Source: Chryseobacterium formosum
GTDB lineage: Bacteria; Bacteroidota; Bacteroidia; Flavobacteriales; Weeksellaceae
DNA length: 64,000 nucleotides
Reading direction: 5' to 3'
NCBI RefSeq assembly: GCF_026460885.1
Contig: NZ_JAOVZW010000001.1
Coordinates: forward strand, 434,001 to 498,000
Below, in pieces: positions 1-8,348 of this stretch (positions are counted from its first letter, which is position 1; each line of letters begins with the position of its first letter). Below the pieces are notes generated by a model. That model was not told the DNA's origin and made no database searches. It was given only the letters and a program-made list of their open reading frames with translations. The position numbers and the translations under genes were made by a program.

Positions 1-251
1 TCGGCTCGTTGCTCGTACTCAGTCTCGGCGTAATGATTTTCATTCAATTGGCAGTAAATATTGCCGTTGCTGTGAATTTGATTCCTGTTACAGGACAGCC
101 ATTACCGCTGATAAGTTATGGAGGAACATCCATGTTGGTAACCTATATCCAACTTGGAATTATTTTAAATATAAGCTCAAGAATCCAGATATACGATGAA
201 GAAGGAATGGGCAAAAAACAAAGCATCGTCGAAATAAATGATATTGCTTAA
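1..251 (+). CDS. ftsW: Cell division protein FtsW, C-terminal end (partial)
   Basis: The reading frame is open from the window edge, so only the last 80 or so residues are visible. They contain the SEDS-family signature around NLIPVTGQPLPLISYGG, which lies in the last periplasmic loop and transmembrane helices of FtsW/RodA glycosyltransferases. A short charged cytoplasmic tail follows. FtsW polymerises lipid II into septal peptidoglycan together with a class B PBP. The position directly before murG and murC in the division cluster favours FtsW over RodA. The start and most of the protein lie outside the window. Confidence 0.93.
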   Translation, partial: GSLLVLSLGVMIFIQLAVNIAVAVNLIPVTGQPLPLISYGGTSMLVTYIQLGIILNISSRIQIYDEEGMGKKQSIVEINDIA

Positions 252-262
252 AACAAAAACAA

Positions 263-505
263 ATGGAAATAAGACAAATTACATTTACCGATAAGAAAAA
301 TTCAGAAAATCCAATAGTTTTTGATACAAACGAAAATATCGTCAGTTTTCTTGAAACTTTTAGATTGGAAGTCGACGAAGTTGTAGAGCTTAATGCCGCA
401 ATGTATACCGTAAAATCTATTTCCGAGAAAGAGATTGAAGCTAAAAAAGACATTTTTGTCGAGGTAGAATTTATTGATTTGATTGAAAACCAACCTACAG
501 CTTAA
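263..505 (+). CDS. Small protein of unknown function in the division cluster
   Basis: An 80-residue acidic protein with no signal peptide and no transmembrane segment. It lies 11 nt after ftsW and ends 10 nt before the murG start, so it is almost certainly co-transcribed with both. The composition (many Glu, Val and Ile) suggests a small folded alpha/beta protein. I recognise no domain. Its tight fit between two essential division genes supports it as a real gene and hints at a role linked to cell wall synthesis, but that is only inferred from context. Confidence 0.7.
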   Translation: MEIRQITFTDKKNSENPIVFDTNENIVSFLETFRLEVDEVVELNAAMYTVKSISEKEIEAKKDIFVEVEFIDLIENQPTA

Positions 506-515
506 AATAGATAGG

Positions 516-1646
516 ATGAACAAAAAATTGAAAGTATTATTAAGCGGCGGCGGAACTGGAGGACACATCTTTCCGGCAATTGCTATTGCAGATGAAATCA
601 AGAAAAGATTTCCTGATGCAGAATTTTTGTTCATCGGAGCCAACGGAAAAATGGAAATGGAAAAAGTTCCTCAAGCTGGCTACAAAATCGAAGGATTGAA
701 TATCGCGGGTTTCGACAGAGGAAATTTGCTTAAAAATATTGGCTTGCCATTCAAACTTATTTCGAGTTTGCTTAAAGCTAAAAAAATTATAAAAGAATTT
801 AAACCTGATTTTGCGGTGGGAACAGGTGGTTTTGCGAGCGGACCGGCATTGTTTATGGCGGCAAAAACGGGAATTCTGACTTTTATTCAGGAGCAGAATT
901 CTTTGCCTGGAAAAACCAACACAGCAAACGGTAAGAAAGCAAAAGCAGTGTTTACCGCTTATCCGGATATGGAGAAATTTTTCCCACATTCTAAAGTTTT
1001 TTTCTTGGGTAATCCAATTCGTGAAAACATAGTTTCAGGAATGCAGGAAACTTCTCAGGCAAAAGAGAAATTAGGTTTAGATAAAAATAAACTTACCATT
1101 CTTTCTGTTGGAGGATCTTTAGGTTCAAGAACATTAAACAACGGTTGGAAAGACAATTTAGATAAAGTAAAAGAAAAAGGCTATCAGTTAATCTGGCAAA
1201 CTGGCAAATTGGATTACAAAGAAATTGTTAATAGTTGTCAGTTGTCAGTTGATGGAAATATCCAACAACCAACAACCAACAACCAAATACAAATCAAGGA
1301 ATTCATCAAAGACGTGGAAACTGCGTATTCGGCAGCTGATGTCATTGTTTCCAGAGCAGGAGCTATTGCTATTTCGGAATTGGCGGTTGCGCAGAAACCC
1401 GTTGTTTTGGTTCCATTTCCTTTTGCAGCGGAAGATCATCAAACCAAAAATGCGATGAATTTGGTTGAAAAAAATGCAGCCAAAATGGTAAAAGATTCTG
1501 AAATGCAGGAAAAATTCTGGAACACATTATCAGAAATCTGCGAAAATGAAAGTTTAAGAAAAGAAATGTCAGATAATCTGAAATATTTTGCCAAACCCAA
1601 TGCAGCGAAAGAGATTGTAGATGAGATATTTAAAATAATAAAATAA
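516..1646 (+). CDS. murG: UDP-GlcNAc--lipid I N-acetylglucosaminyltransferase MurG
   Basis: MurG adds GlcNAc to lipid I to make lipid II at the inner face of the membrane. The N-terminus has the GGGTGGHIFPA donor/lipid loop (GxGGH family motif). Later come PALFMAAKTGI, the second-domain start ILSVGGSLGS, and the acceptor-side motif SRAGAIAISELA with EDHQTKNA. The start is set at the ATG at 516 (MNKKLKVLL), not at the TTG at 483, because the family begins just before the GGGTGGH loop. The protein is about 376 residues. Residues 238-257 carry an unusual Gln/Asn/Thr-rich insert coded by a palindrome-like repeat (see the repeat at 1227-1284). Confidence 0.96.
   Translation: MNKKLKVLLSGGGTGGHIFPAIAIADEIKKRFPDAEFLFIGANGKMEMEKVPQAGYKIEGLNIAGFDRGNLLKNIGLPFKLISSLLKAKKIIKEFKPDFAVGTGGFASGPALFMAAKTGILTFIQEQNSLPGKTNTANGKKAKAVFTAYPDMEKFFPHSKVFFLGNPIRENIVSGMQETSQAKEKLGLDKNKLTILSVGGSLGSRTLNNGWKDNLDKVKEKGYQLIWQTGKLDYKEIVNSCQLSVDGNIQQPTTNNQIQIKEFIKDVETAYSAADVIVSRAGAIAISELAVAQKPVVLVPFPFAAEDHQTKNAMNLVEKNAAKMVKDSEMQEKFWNTLSEICENESLRKEMSDNLKYFAKPNAAKEIVDEIFKIIK
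1227..1284 (+). repeat. Imperfect palindromic repeat inside murG, read in frame
   Basis: The left arm is made of GTTAATAG / GTTGTCA / GTTGTCA / GTTGATGG steps and the right arm of three CCAACAA-type steps, so the arms are roughly complementary around a 6-nt centre. The same type of sequence (GTTAACAG, TTAGTTG, AACTGACAACC, CCATCAACC) occurs in the non-coding palindrome at 8188-8252. Here it is translated as a low-complexity stretch (SCQLS, then QQPTTNNQ) between two conserved MurG segments. It looks like a palindromic repeat that entered the gene and kept the frame. Confidence 0.6.
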
Positions 1647-1730
1647 GATTCTAAAATTTAGAAATTCAGAGATAAAGACATTACAAATCTCTAAATACCT
1701 TAATTATTTAATCTTTTAATTTTAATAAAA

Positions 1731-3089
1731 ATGACCAATTTAGAAACATATCAAAATTTTTACTTCGTTGGAGTCGGAGGTATCGGGATGAGTGCTTTGG
1801 CGCGCTATTTCCATGCTTCGGGCAAAAAAGTTTTGGGCTATGATAAAACTAATACCAAACTGACGACAGCTTTGATGAGCGAAGGAATTGATATTGTTTT
1901 TGAGGATGTTATTGATGATAAAATCACGTCGCTTCAGAAAGAAAATACATTGGTCATCTATACTCCGGCAATTAAAAAACTAGGAATTTTAGATTATTTT
2001 AATGACAATCAATTTGAAGTTTTAAAAAGAGCAAAAGTTTTAGGTTTAATAACCGAAAATACAGATTGCATCGCAGTTGCAGGAACTCACGGAAAAACAA
2101 CAACATCAACTTTGGTTTCGCATTTGTGTAAAGAAGCGAATTTGCCATTTTCATGTTTTTTAGGGGGAATTTCTGAGAATTTTAAATCGAATTTCTTGTT
2201 CAATGGAACAGAATATTCTGTGGTTGAAGCCGATGAATATGACAGAAGTTTCCTAAACCTTTCCCCGGATTGGGCGGTGATCACTTCAACCGATGCCGAT
2301 CATCTGGATATTTATGGTGATAAAAATACGATTGAAGAAGGTTTCAGACAATTTGCAGCATTAGTTCCTGAAGACAAACAACTTTTCGTAAGAAAGGGAA
2401 TTGAAATCGGAAGAGCGCATATTACTTATGCTGTTAATGAAGTAGCCTATTATTATTCAGATAATCTGAGAATGGAGCATGATAAAATCTACTTCGATTT
2501 TCATACACCAACAGAAACAATCAAAGATTTTGTCTGGGAAATTCCTGGAATTCATAATGTGGAAAATGCGACAGTTGCGTTGGCAATTTTGCATAATCTT
2601 GGAGTGGATTTTGAAACTTTAAAGAAAGCGATTGCGAATTTTAAAGGGATAAAAAGAAGATATACGAAACATATTTATCCGAGCGGGAAAATTTATATTG
2701 ACGATTATGCGCACCATCCAACAGAGATAAACGCTGTAGTTGGCTCAATAAAAACTTTTTATCCCGATAAAAAATTGTTGGTGGTTTTTCAGCCGCATTT
2801 GTTCAGCAGAACCAGAGATTTCGCAGATGGATTTGCTGAAAGTTTAAGTAATTCTGAAGAGTTGATTTTGCTTCATATATATCCTGCAAGAGAGCTTCAG
2901 GAAAATTTTGAAGGAATTACGTCAGATTGGTTATTGGAAAAAGTGACTTTAGAGAAAAAAGAAATTTCAGGTTTATCGGAAGCTTTTAATAAAATAAAAG
3001 AAAAAGATTTTGACATTTTACTCACAGTTGGAGCGGGAAATATAGATACACTTTATGATCCGATTTGTGAGTGGTTAGGAAATAATTAA
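1731..3089 (+). CDS. murC: UDP-N-acetylmuramate--L-alanine ligase MurC
   Basis: MurC joins L-Ala to UDP-MurNAc using ATP, the first amino acid step of the peptidoglycan stem. The 452 residues show the three Mur ligase domains in order: an N-terminal UDP-binding domain with GVGGIGMSALARYF, a central ATPase domain with GTHGKTTTS and EADEYDRSF, and a C-terminal domain with DDYAHHPTEI and FQPHLFSRT. It lies 84 nt after murG. The spacer is AT-rich with imperfect inverted repeats. The length is normal for the family. Confidence 0.97.
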   Translation: MTNLETYQNFYFVGVGGIGMSALARYFHASGKKVLGYDKTNTKLTTALMSEGIDIVFEDVIDDKITSLQKENTLVIYTPAIKKLGILDYFNDNQFEVLKRAKVLGLITENTDCIAVAGTHGKTTTSTLVSHLCKEANLPFSCFLGGISENFKSNFLFNGTEYSVVEADEYDRSFLNLSPDWAVITSTDADHLDIYGDKNTIEEGFRQFAALVPEDKQLFVRKGIEIGRAHITYAVNEVAYYYSDNLRMEHDKIYFDFHTPTETIKDFVWEIPGIHNVENATVALAILHNLGVDFETLKKAIANFKGIKRRYTKHIYPSGKIYIDDYAHHPTEINAVVGSIKTFYPDKKLLVVFQPHLFSRTRDFADGFAESLSNSEELILLHIYPARELQENFEGITSDWLLEKVTLEKKEISGLSEAFNKIKEKDFDILLTVGAGNIDTLYDPICEWLGNN

Positions 3090-3158
3090 AAAAAATAAAA
3101 TTTTAAAACAGATTTAAATGTCTGAAATCTGACGTCTAAAATCTGTCATCTTTAAACA

Positions 3159-4130
3159 ATGAAAAACAAATACAGAATATTAAAAATTGCCATCACAGTA
3201 ATCATTCTTGGGTTCCTGCTGAGTTTCTCTTTGAAGAAATTCGGGGGTCAGAAGATTACGGACAATAAGATTTCTGTAAAAATGAATGAGAAAACTCCGG
3301 TGTATTTTATTGATGAAAAAGATATCCGCGAGATTGTAAATAAAGAAAATCCGTCGAAAAAAGTTGGGGATTTGAATATTCCTGAGCTGGAAAAGAAAAT
3401 TAATGCACTTCCGGCTGTAGATAGTGCGAATGTTTATCTTAATCTGAATGGAAAACTAAATCTAGACATTAAACAAAGGGTTCCGATTTTCAGATTAAAC
3501 TATAACGGAAAAGACTTTTACGTTGATGAAAAAGGGACTGAGTTCCCTATTTCAAAAACCTACTCTCACCCATGTATGTTGGTGACGGGAGATGTGAAAA
3601 AGGACGAATACGAAAAGCTGGCTGAATTGGTTGAGAAAATTGACAAAGATGATTTCAGCAAAAAATATTTTATCGGAATTTCAAAATATAAAGACAGCTA
3701 TAATCTTTTGACCAGCGAAGGAAATTATAGAGTTGAAATTGGTGATTTAGATAATATTGAATTTAAAGTAAAAGGTTTTAAAACTTTTGTTGAGAAATAT
3801 TTGGTGTACCAGGATCCGCAGAAGTATAAAATGATTTCGGTGAAATATCAAAATCAAATTGTAACAACGCTGAATCCTTATTTTAAAGAAAATGACAGTA
3901 TTTTAAAAGCGAGTCATAAAGATTTAGCTAAAACTCCTGTTGCAATAGCTCCTGTAAAAAAAACAGAAATAAACCTTAAACCAGAAGTGAAAAAAGCAAG
4001 TTCGACTTCTTTAAAGCCAAAGGAAAATACAAAGCCTAAAGCAGTAGTCAAGCCAAAGGAGAAAAAGAAAACTCCAGAAAAGAAAACCGGCACAAAGCCA
4101 AAGTCGAAAGCAAAGGTTAAAATAGAATAA
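3159..4130 (+). CDS. ftsQ: Cell division protein FtsQ with a long Lys/Pro-rich tail
   Basis: This is a bitopic membrane protein of 323 residues. A short basic N-terminus and one transmembrane helix (about residues 9-26) are followed by a periplasmic POTRA-like and beta domain. The order murC-ftsQ-ftsA-ftsZ identifies it as FtsQ, which bridges early and late division proteins; sequence similarity alone is weak, as is usual for Bacteroidota FtsQ. From about residue 265 the chain turns into a low-complexity Lys/Pro/Thr tail with repeated KPK motifs, which would sit in the periplasm next to peptidoglycan. That tail is unusual in FtsQ. Confidence 0.88.
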   Translation: MKNKYRILKIAITVIILGFLLSFSLKKFGGQKITDNKISVKMNEKTPVYFIDEKDIREIVNKENPSKKVGDLNIPELEKKINALPAVDSANVYLNLNGKLNLDIKQRVPIFRLNYNGKDFYVDEKGTEFPISKTYSHPCMLVTGDVKKDEYEKLAELVEKIDKDDFSKKYFIGISKYKDSYNLLTSEGNYRVEIGDLDNIEFKVKGFKTFVEKYLVYQDPQKYKMISVKYQNQIVTTLNPYFKENDSILKASHKDLAKTPVAIAPVKKTEINLKPEVKKASSTSLKPKENTKPKAVVKPKEKKKTPEKKTGTKPKSKAKVKIE

Positions 4131-4145
4131 AGTAGAGTGGAAAGA

Positions 4146-4188
4146 GTCCTGAAAGGACGTTTTACTAAAGGATAGGATGAAATCCTAT
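4146..4188. repeat. Two small REP-like palindromes between ftsQ and ftsA
   Basis: GTCCTGAAAGGAC at 4146-4158 is a short hairpin with a GAAA-like loop, and ATAGGATGAAATCCTAT at 4172-4188 is a perfect 7-bp stem with a GAA loop. The pair, 13 nt apart, resembles a bipartite REP/BIME unit. No transposase lies nearby. The unit may affect mRNA stability between ftsQ and ftsA. Confidence 0.55.
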
Positions 4189-4256
4189 TAATATAAAATG
4201 GCAATTAAGGTCGCCGAAAAAATTAAAATAAGAATTAAATCAAATCGATATACACA

Positions 4257-5645
4257 ATGGAAAATCAAGAGTATTCAGTAGGTCTGGACATTGGGACAAC
4301 CAAAATTGTCGCCATTGTAGGACGTAGGAATGCACACGGGAAAATAGAAATTCTCGGTGTTGGTAAGGCCAAAAGTCTTGGAGTTCATAAGGGAATTGTG
4401 AATAATATTTCACAAACCATTAACTCTATTAAAGCAGCTGTTTCTGAAGCACAGTCAAGCGCAGGAGTTCCGATTCATAAGGTAACTGTAGGTATTGCAG
4501 GGAAGCATATTCGCTCATTGCAGCATTCAGATTACATTATGCGTGAGAAACCAGACAAATTCATCACTGATGATGATATTGAAGCATTAAAAGACCAGGT
4601 AAAAAAGCTGGTGATGCTTCCGGGAGAAGAGATTATTCATGTACTTCCGCAGGAATATAAGGTTGATTCTGAAGGAGAAATTCAGGAGCCTGTCGGAATG
4701 CACGGAAAACGTCTGGAAGCCAATTTTCATGTTGTCGTAGGACAAATGGGAAGCATCAGAAACATCGCAAGATGCGTAAGAGAAGCAGGTTTGGAGATGG
4801 AGGCGCTTACTTTGGAGCCTTTAGCATCTTCTGAAGCTGTTCTTACGAAAGAAGAGAAAGAAGCTGGAGTAGCAATTGTAGACATCGGAGGTGGAACTAC
4901 AGATATTGCTATTTTTAAAGATAATATCATTCGTCATACTTGCGTCATTCCTTACGGAGGCGGAATTATTACGGAAGATATCAAAGAAGGTTGTTCAATT
5001 ATTGAAAAGCACGCCGAGCAATTAAAGGTTAAGTTCGGTTCTGCAGTTCCTGAATTGGAAAAAGACAGCACTTTTGTTACCATTCCTGGACTTCATGGAA
5101 GACCGGATAAAGAAATTTCACTAAAAACTTTAGCACAGATTATCAATGCGAGAGTGGAGGAAATTTTGGAAATGGTCAACACGGAGTTAAAAGCTTACGG
5201 AGCTTTTGAACAAAAGAAAAAACTGATTGCAGGAATTGTTTTGACGGGTGGTGGTTCAAACTTGAAGCATCTTCGTCAATTGGCAAATTATACAACAGGT
5301 TTTGATAGTAGAATTGGTTTTGCGAATGAATACATCGCCAACGATAAAAATCAGTATCTTAAAGGACCGGAATTTGCAACGTCTATCGGTTTACTGATGG
5401 AAAGTTTAAAAATCAGAGATAAAAAAACAACAGCTGTAGAAGAAGAAATTGAAATCGAAGTTGAAACTAAAGCTGAACCAAAAGAACAGCCAATCGTTGC
5501 AGGTGTTGAAACTCAAACTCATACTGTTCATGAATCTGTAAAAGAGTACGAAACTCCTGCGGAACAGCAACAGAGAAAAGTGAGATTGACTTTCGGACAG
5601 TCTTTGATGGAAAAAGTAAAAAAATTCTTTGAAGAAGTAGAGTAA
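4257..5645 (+). CDS. ftsA: Cell division protein FtsA
   Basis: FtsA is the actin-like ATPase that anchors FtsZ to the membrane. The N-terminal phosphate-1 loop VGLDIGTTKIVAIVG, the 1C (SHS2) insertion domain, the phosphate-2 motif VDIGGGTTDIAIF and the adenosine motif GIVLTGGGSNL are all present in order. The C-terminus ends with an acidic linker and an amphipathic segment (about residues 445-462, SLMEKVKKFFEEVE) that fits the membrane-targeting helix. Length is 462 residues. It lies 126 nt after ftsQ and 104 nt before ftsZ. Confidence 0.97.
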   Translation: MENQEYSVGLDIGTTKIVAIVGRRNAHGKIEILGVGKAKSLGVHKGIVNNISQTINSIKAAVSEAQSSAGVPIHKVTVGIAGKHIRSLQHSDYIMREKPDKFITDDDIEALKDQVKKLVMLPGEEIIHVLPQEYKVDSEGEIQEPVGMHGKRLEANFHVVVGQMGSIRNIARCVREAGLEMEALTLEPLASSEAVLTKEEKEAGVAIVDIGGGTTDIAIFKDNIIRHTCVIPYGGGIITEDIKEGCSIIEKHAEQLKVKFGSAVPELEKDSTFVTIPGLHGRPDKEISLKTLAQIINARVEEILEMVNTELKAYGAFEQKKKLIAGIVLTGGGSNLKHLRQLANYTTGFDSRIGFANEYIANDKNQYLKGPEFATSIGLLMESLKIRDKKTTAVEEEIEIEVETKAEPKEQPIVAGVETQTHTVHESVKEYETPAEQQQRKVRLTFGQSLMEKVKKFFEEVE

Positions 5646-5749
5646 AAATATAAACGGTAAAAGATCAATGATAATAGATAATCACTTTTAGATTATTAGT
5701 CATTCATCGGTTATCATTCATCAATTATCAATTATTAAAAATATAAGTA

Positions 5750-7648
5750 ATGGAAAATATAGGTTCACAAGGATTTTCATTTGATTTGCCAAAAGGAAAT
5801 TCGTCGATTATTAAAGTAATCGGTGTTGGAGGAGGTGGAAACAACGCACTGAAGCACATGTACGAGAAAGGTATTCACGGCGTAGATTTCGTGATTTGTA
5901 ATACCGATGCGCAGACTTTAGATAACAACCCAGTTTCAAACAAAGTACAATTAGGAGTTACCATCACTGAAGGACTTGGAGCAGGTGCAGATCCTGAAGT
6001 TGGAGAAAAAGCAGCTATTGAAAGCATTGAAGATATCAAAGCTTCAATGGGACAAAACACCAAAATGGTTTTTATCACCGCAGGAATGGGTGGTGGAACA
6101 GGAACTGGTGCAGCTCCCGTTATTGCTAAAGTTGCCAAAGATATGGGAATTCTTACGGTAGGTATTGTTACCGTTCCTTTTAGTTTTGAAGGTAAAAGAA
6201 GACTTGAACAGGCAGAATTAGGTCTTGAAAAATTAAGAAATAATGTTGATTCATTAATTGTAATCAATAATGATAAACTGAGACAGCAGTTCGGGAATTT
6301 AGGTTTCAAACAAGGTTTCTCAAAAGCCGATGAAGTTTTAACAAACGCTGCAAAAGGTATGGCGGAAGTTATTACTGGTTATTTTGATGTAAATATTGAC
6401 TTTAGAGATGCTAAATCTGTACTTCAGAATTCCGGTACAGCATTAATGTCAACAGGAATGGCTTCAGGTGAAAATAAAGCTGAAGAAGCGGTAAGAAAAG
6501 CATTGGATTCTCCACTATTAAATGATAACAAAATTACAGGCGCAAGAAATGTATTGTTATTAATTAGAAGTGGTGTAGAAGAAGCTACGATGGACGAAAT
6601 CGGTATCATCATGGATTATATCCAGAAAGAAGCGGGTCACACAGCAGATATTATTTTTGGAGTTGGTGCAGATGAAGAGTTGGGCGATGCGGTAAGTGTA
6701 TTGGTGATTGCTACAGGTTTTTCGAATGATAATCAAAAATTTGCAGGGCCAACTGAGAAAATCAGAATTGGTTTGAATGATGCTTTAGATACACCAAAAT
6801 CTTCTCCTTTTAAAACGAAAGAAGAAAGAGAAACTCCTGAACAAGGCTACGACTTCGGGGGTAAAAATCTTTTCAGATTGGATGATGAAGAAGGAGATGC
6901 GCCACAGTTTAAAATGTCTTCTCCTGAAAAAAAAATGATTATCGAGGATGAAGAGATTAGAACTGAAGTGAAATTCTCTGATAGAGAGCAAGATACATTA
7001 GAAAGCCCAATTCAGAGCTGGAGAAATGAAGAATCTGGCGAAGAAGATAACGTAAGTCTTTTCTCTTTCGATGATGACCCTAATGATTTAGAAATTCAGT
7101 CGTTCTCTTTTGATTTTGAAAACAAAAAGGAAGAGCCAAAAAACGAGTCTTTCACAAACAGTTTTTCAAATGAAAAACCTGTGGAATTCAACTTTACGGT
7201 AAACGAACCAATTGTAGAGCCTAAATCTGATTTCGGTCAGCCAAAAAATGAGTTTGAAGCTTTTACACAAACGGTAGAAGAGGTTGCTCCAAAGATTGAA
7301 AATTTTTATCAGCCTAAAGAAGAAATCAAGGTTGAAGAAAAACCGGTTTTCCAAAACAGAGCTGAAGTTGAAACTCCGAGACAGACTGAAAGTGAATTTA
7401 CATTCGTAAATAAGCCTGCAGATCAGGAAAGAGTTGTAGAAAGAAGAAATAAATTAAAAGAATTCAATTCTCGTTACCAAAATTTTGATAATGCGAATGA
7501 GTTTGAATCTGTTCCGGCTTTCAAAAGAAAGAATATTTCTATCGACGGAAGCAATGCATCAGACCAAAATATCAACAGCTACCTGTCTGATAATAACGGA
7601 AACATGCAAATCAGAGAAAACAGATTTTTAAATAAAGATGTAGATTAA
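5750..7648 (+). CDS. ftsZ: Cell division protein FtsZ
   Basis: FtsZ is the tubulin-like GTPase that forms the division ring. The GTPase core fills about residues 1-330, with the tubulin signature GGGTGTGAAPVIA and the early motif IKVIGVGGGGNNAL. At 632 residues it is much longer than the roughly 380-residue E. coli protein because of an acidic, disordered linker (about residues 340-580) typical of Flavobacteriia. The C-terminal partner-binding peptide seems to be VPAFKRK at about residues 588-594, but about 38 more residues follow it. The spacer to ftsA contains imperfect inverted repeats. Confidence 0.97.
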   Translation: MENIGSQGFSFDLPKGNSSIIKVIGVGGGGNNALKHMYEKGIHGVDFVICNTDAQTLDNNPVSNKVQLGVTITEGLGAGADPEVGEKAAIESIEDIKASMGQNTKMVFITAGMGGGTGTGAAPVIAKVAKDMGILTVGIVTVPFSFEGKRRLEQAELGLEKLRNNVDSLIVINNDKLRQQFGNLGFKQGFSKADEVLTNAAKGMAEVITGYFDVNIDFRDAKSVLQNSGTALMSTGMASGENKAEEAVRKALDSPLLNDNKITGARNVLLLIRSGVEEATMDEIGIIMDYIQKEAGHTADIIFGVGADEELGDAVSVLVIATGFSNDNQKFAGPTEKIRIGLNDALDTPKSSPFKTKEERETPEQGYDFGGKNLFRLDDEEGDAPQFKMSSPEKKMIIEDEEIRTEVKFSDREQDTLESPIQSWRNEESGEEDNVSLFSFDDDPNDLEIQSFSFDFENKKEEPKNESFTNSFSNEKPVEFNFTVNEPIVEPKSDFGQPKNEFEAFTQTVEEVAPKIENFYQPKEEIKVEEKPVFQNRAEVETPRQTESEFTFVNKPADQERVVERRNKLKEFNSRYQNFDNANEFESVPAFKRKNISIDGSNASDQNINSYLSDNNGNMQIRENRFLNKDVD

Positions 7649-7658
7649 ATTGCTAAAA

Positions 7659-7719
7659 GCTATAAGCAGTAAGTTATAGGCTTTCCTCAGCCAAATTTGT
7701 AAAGCTTACTGCTTATTGC
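7659..7719. repeat. Intergenic imperfect palindrome after ftsZ
   Basis: The arms GCTATAAGCAGTAAG (7659-7673) and CTTACTGCTTATTGC (7705-7719) pair with one mismatch around a 31-nt centre. A similar CCTAAAGCTTAA(A/T)GCT string occurs after it and also upstream of secA near 35120, so this is an interspersed repeat. There is no U-tract typical of a terminator. Confidence 0.6.
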
Positions 7720-7740
7720 CTAAAGCTTAAAGCTAAAAAA

Positions 7741-8187
7741 ATGAGTTTAGAATTAATAATAAGCGAAGCGATAAAAACAGCAATGAGAGCTAAAGACAGA
7801 GTAGCTTTAGATTCTCTTCGTGCTGTAAAATCACAGATATTACTGTTGAAAACGGAAGCTTTAGGAGCTGAAGTTTCAGAAGAGCAGGAAATTGCCATTC
7901 TTCAGAGAATGATTAAGCAGCGTAAAGATTCTTACGAGCAATTTACAGCTCAAGGAAGAAATGATTTGGCAGAAGTGGAAGAAGCTCAAATGAAAGTTAT
8001 TGAGAAATTTTTACCTGCACAATTGTCTTCTGAAGAATTAGAAGCAGAAATAAAAAATATTATCGCTGAAACTGGCTCTGAATCGATGAAAGATTTAGGA
8101 AAAGTAATGGGAGTAGCCTCAAAAAATCTAGCCGGAAAATCTGACGGAAAAAGTATTTCCGAGATGGCGAAGAAGTTACTCTCTTAA
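7741..8187 (+). CDS. GatB/YqeY domain-containing protein
   Basis: A 148-residue protein that matches the YqeY family: an N-terminal helical part (EAIKTAMRAKDRVALDSLRAVKSQI) and the tail domain shared with GatB (KDLGKVMGVASKNLAGKSDGK). GatB uses this tail to recognise tRNA in the tRNA-dependent amidotransferase. The stand-alone YqeY proteins are thought to bind tRNA, but their role is not firmly known. It follows ftsZ by 92 nt on the same strand and is probably the last gene of the cluster before the terminator at 8298. Confidence 0.92.
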   Translation: MSLELIISEAIKTAMRAKDRVALDSLRAVKSQILLLKTEALGAEVSEEQEIAILQRMIKQRKDSYEQFTAQGRNDLAEVEEAQMKVIEKFLPAQLSSEELEAEIKNIIAETGSESMKDLGKVMGVASKNLAGKSDGKSISEMAKKLLS

Positions 8188-8252
8188 TTGATGGTTAACA
8201 GTTATTAGTTGTTAGTTTAATTCTATCAACTGACAACCAAAATCCATCAACC
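8188..8252. repeat. Intergenic palindromic repeat of the murG-insert type
   Basis: Directly after the yqeY stop, TTGATGGTTAACAG and TTAGTTGTTAGTT on the left face AACTGACAACC and CCATCAACC on the right, forming a long imperfect hairpin. The sequence steps match those of the insert within murG at 1227-1284. Confidence 0.6.
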
Positions 8253-8297
8253 AATTTAAAGACGGATATTCAACCTTTGCATATCGATTTGATTAAC

Positions 8298-8326
8298 GAA
8301 GCCCGAAACATTATGTTTCGGGCTTC
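8298..8326 (+). terminator. Rho-independent terminator after the division cluster
   Basis: GAAGCCCGAAAC (8298-8309) and GTTTCGGGCTTC (8315-8326) form a perfect 12-bp GC-containing stem followed by ATTTTT. It lies between the convergent yqeY and T9SS-protein genes. An almost identical hairpin recurs at 9679-9704. Confidence 0.85.
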
Positions 8327-8348
8327 ATTTTTAATATGAATGTTGGTT

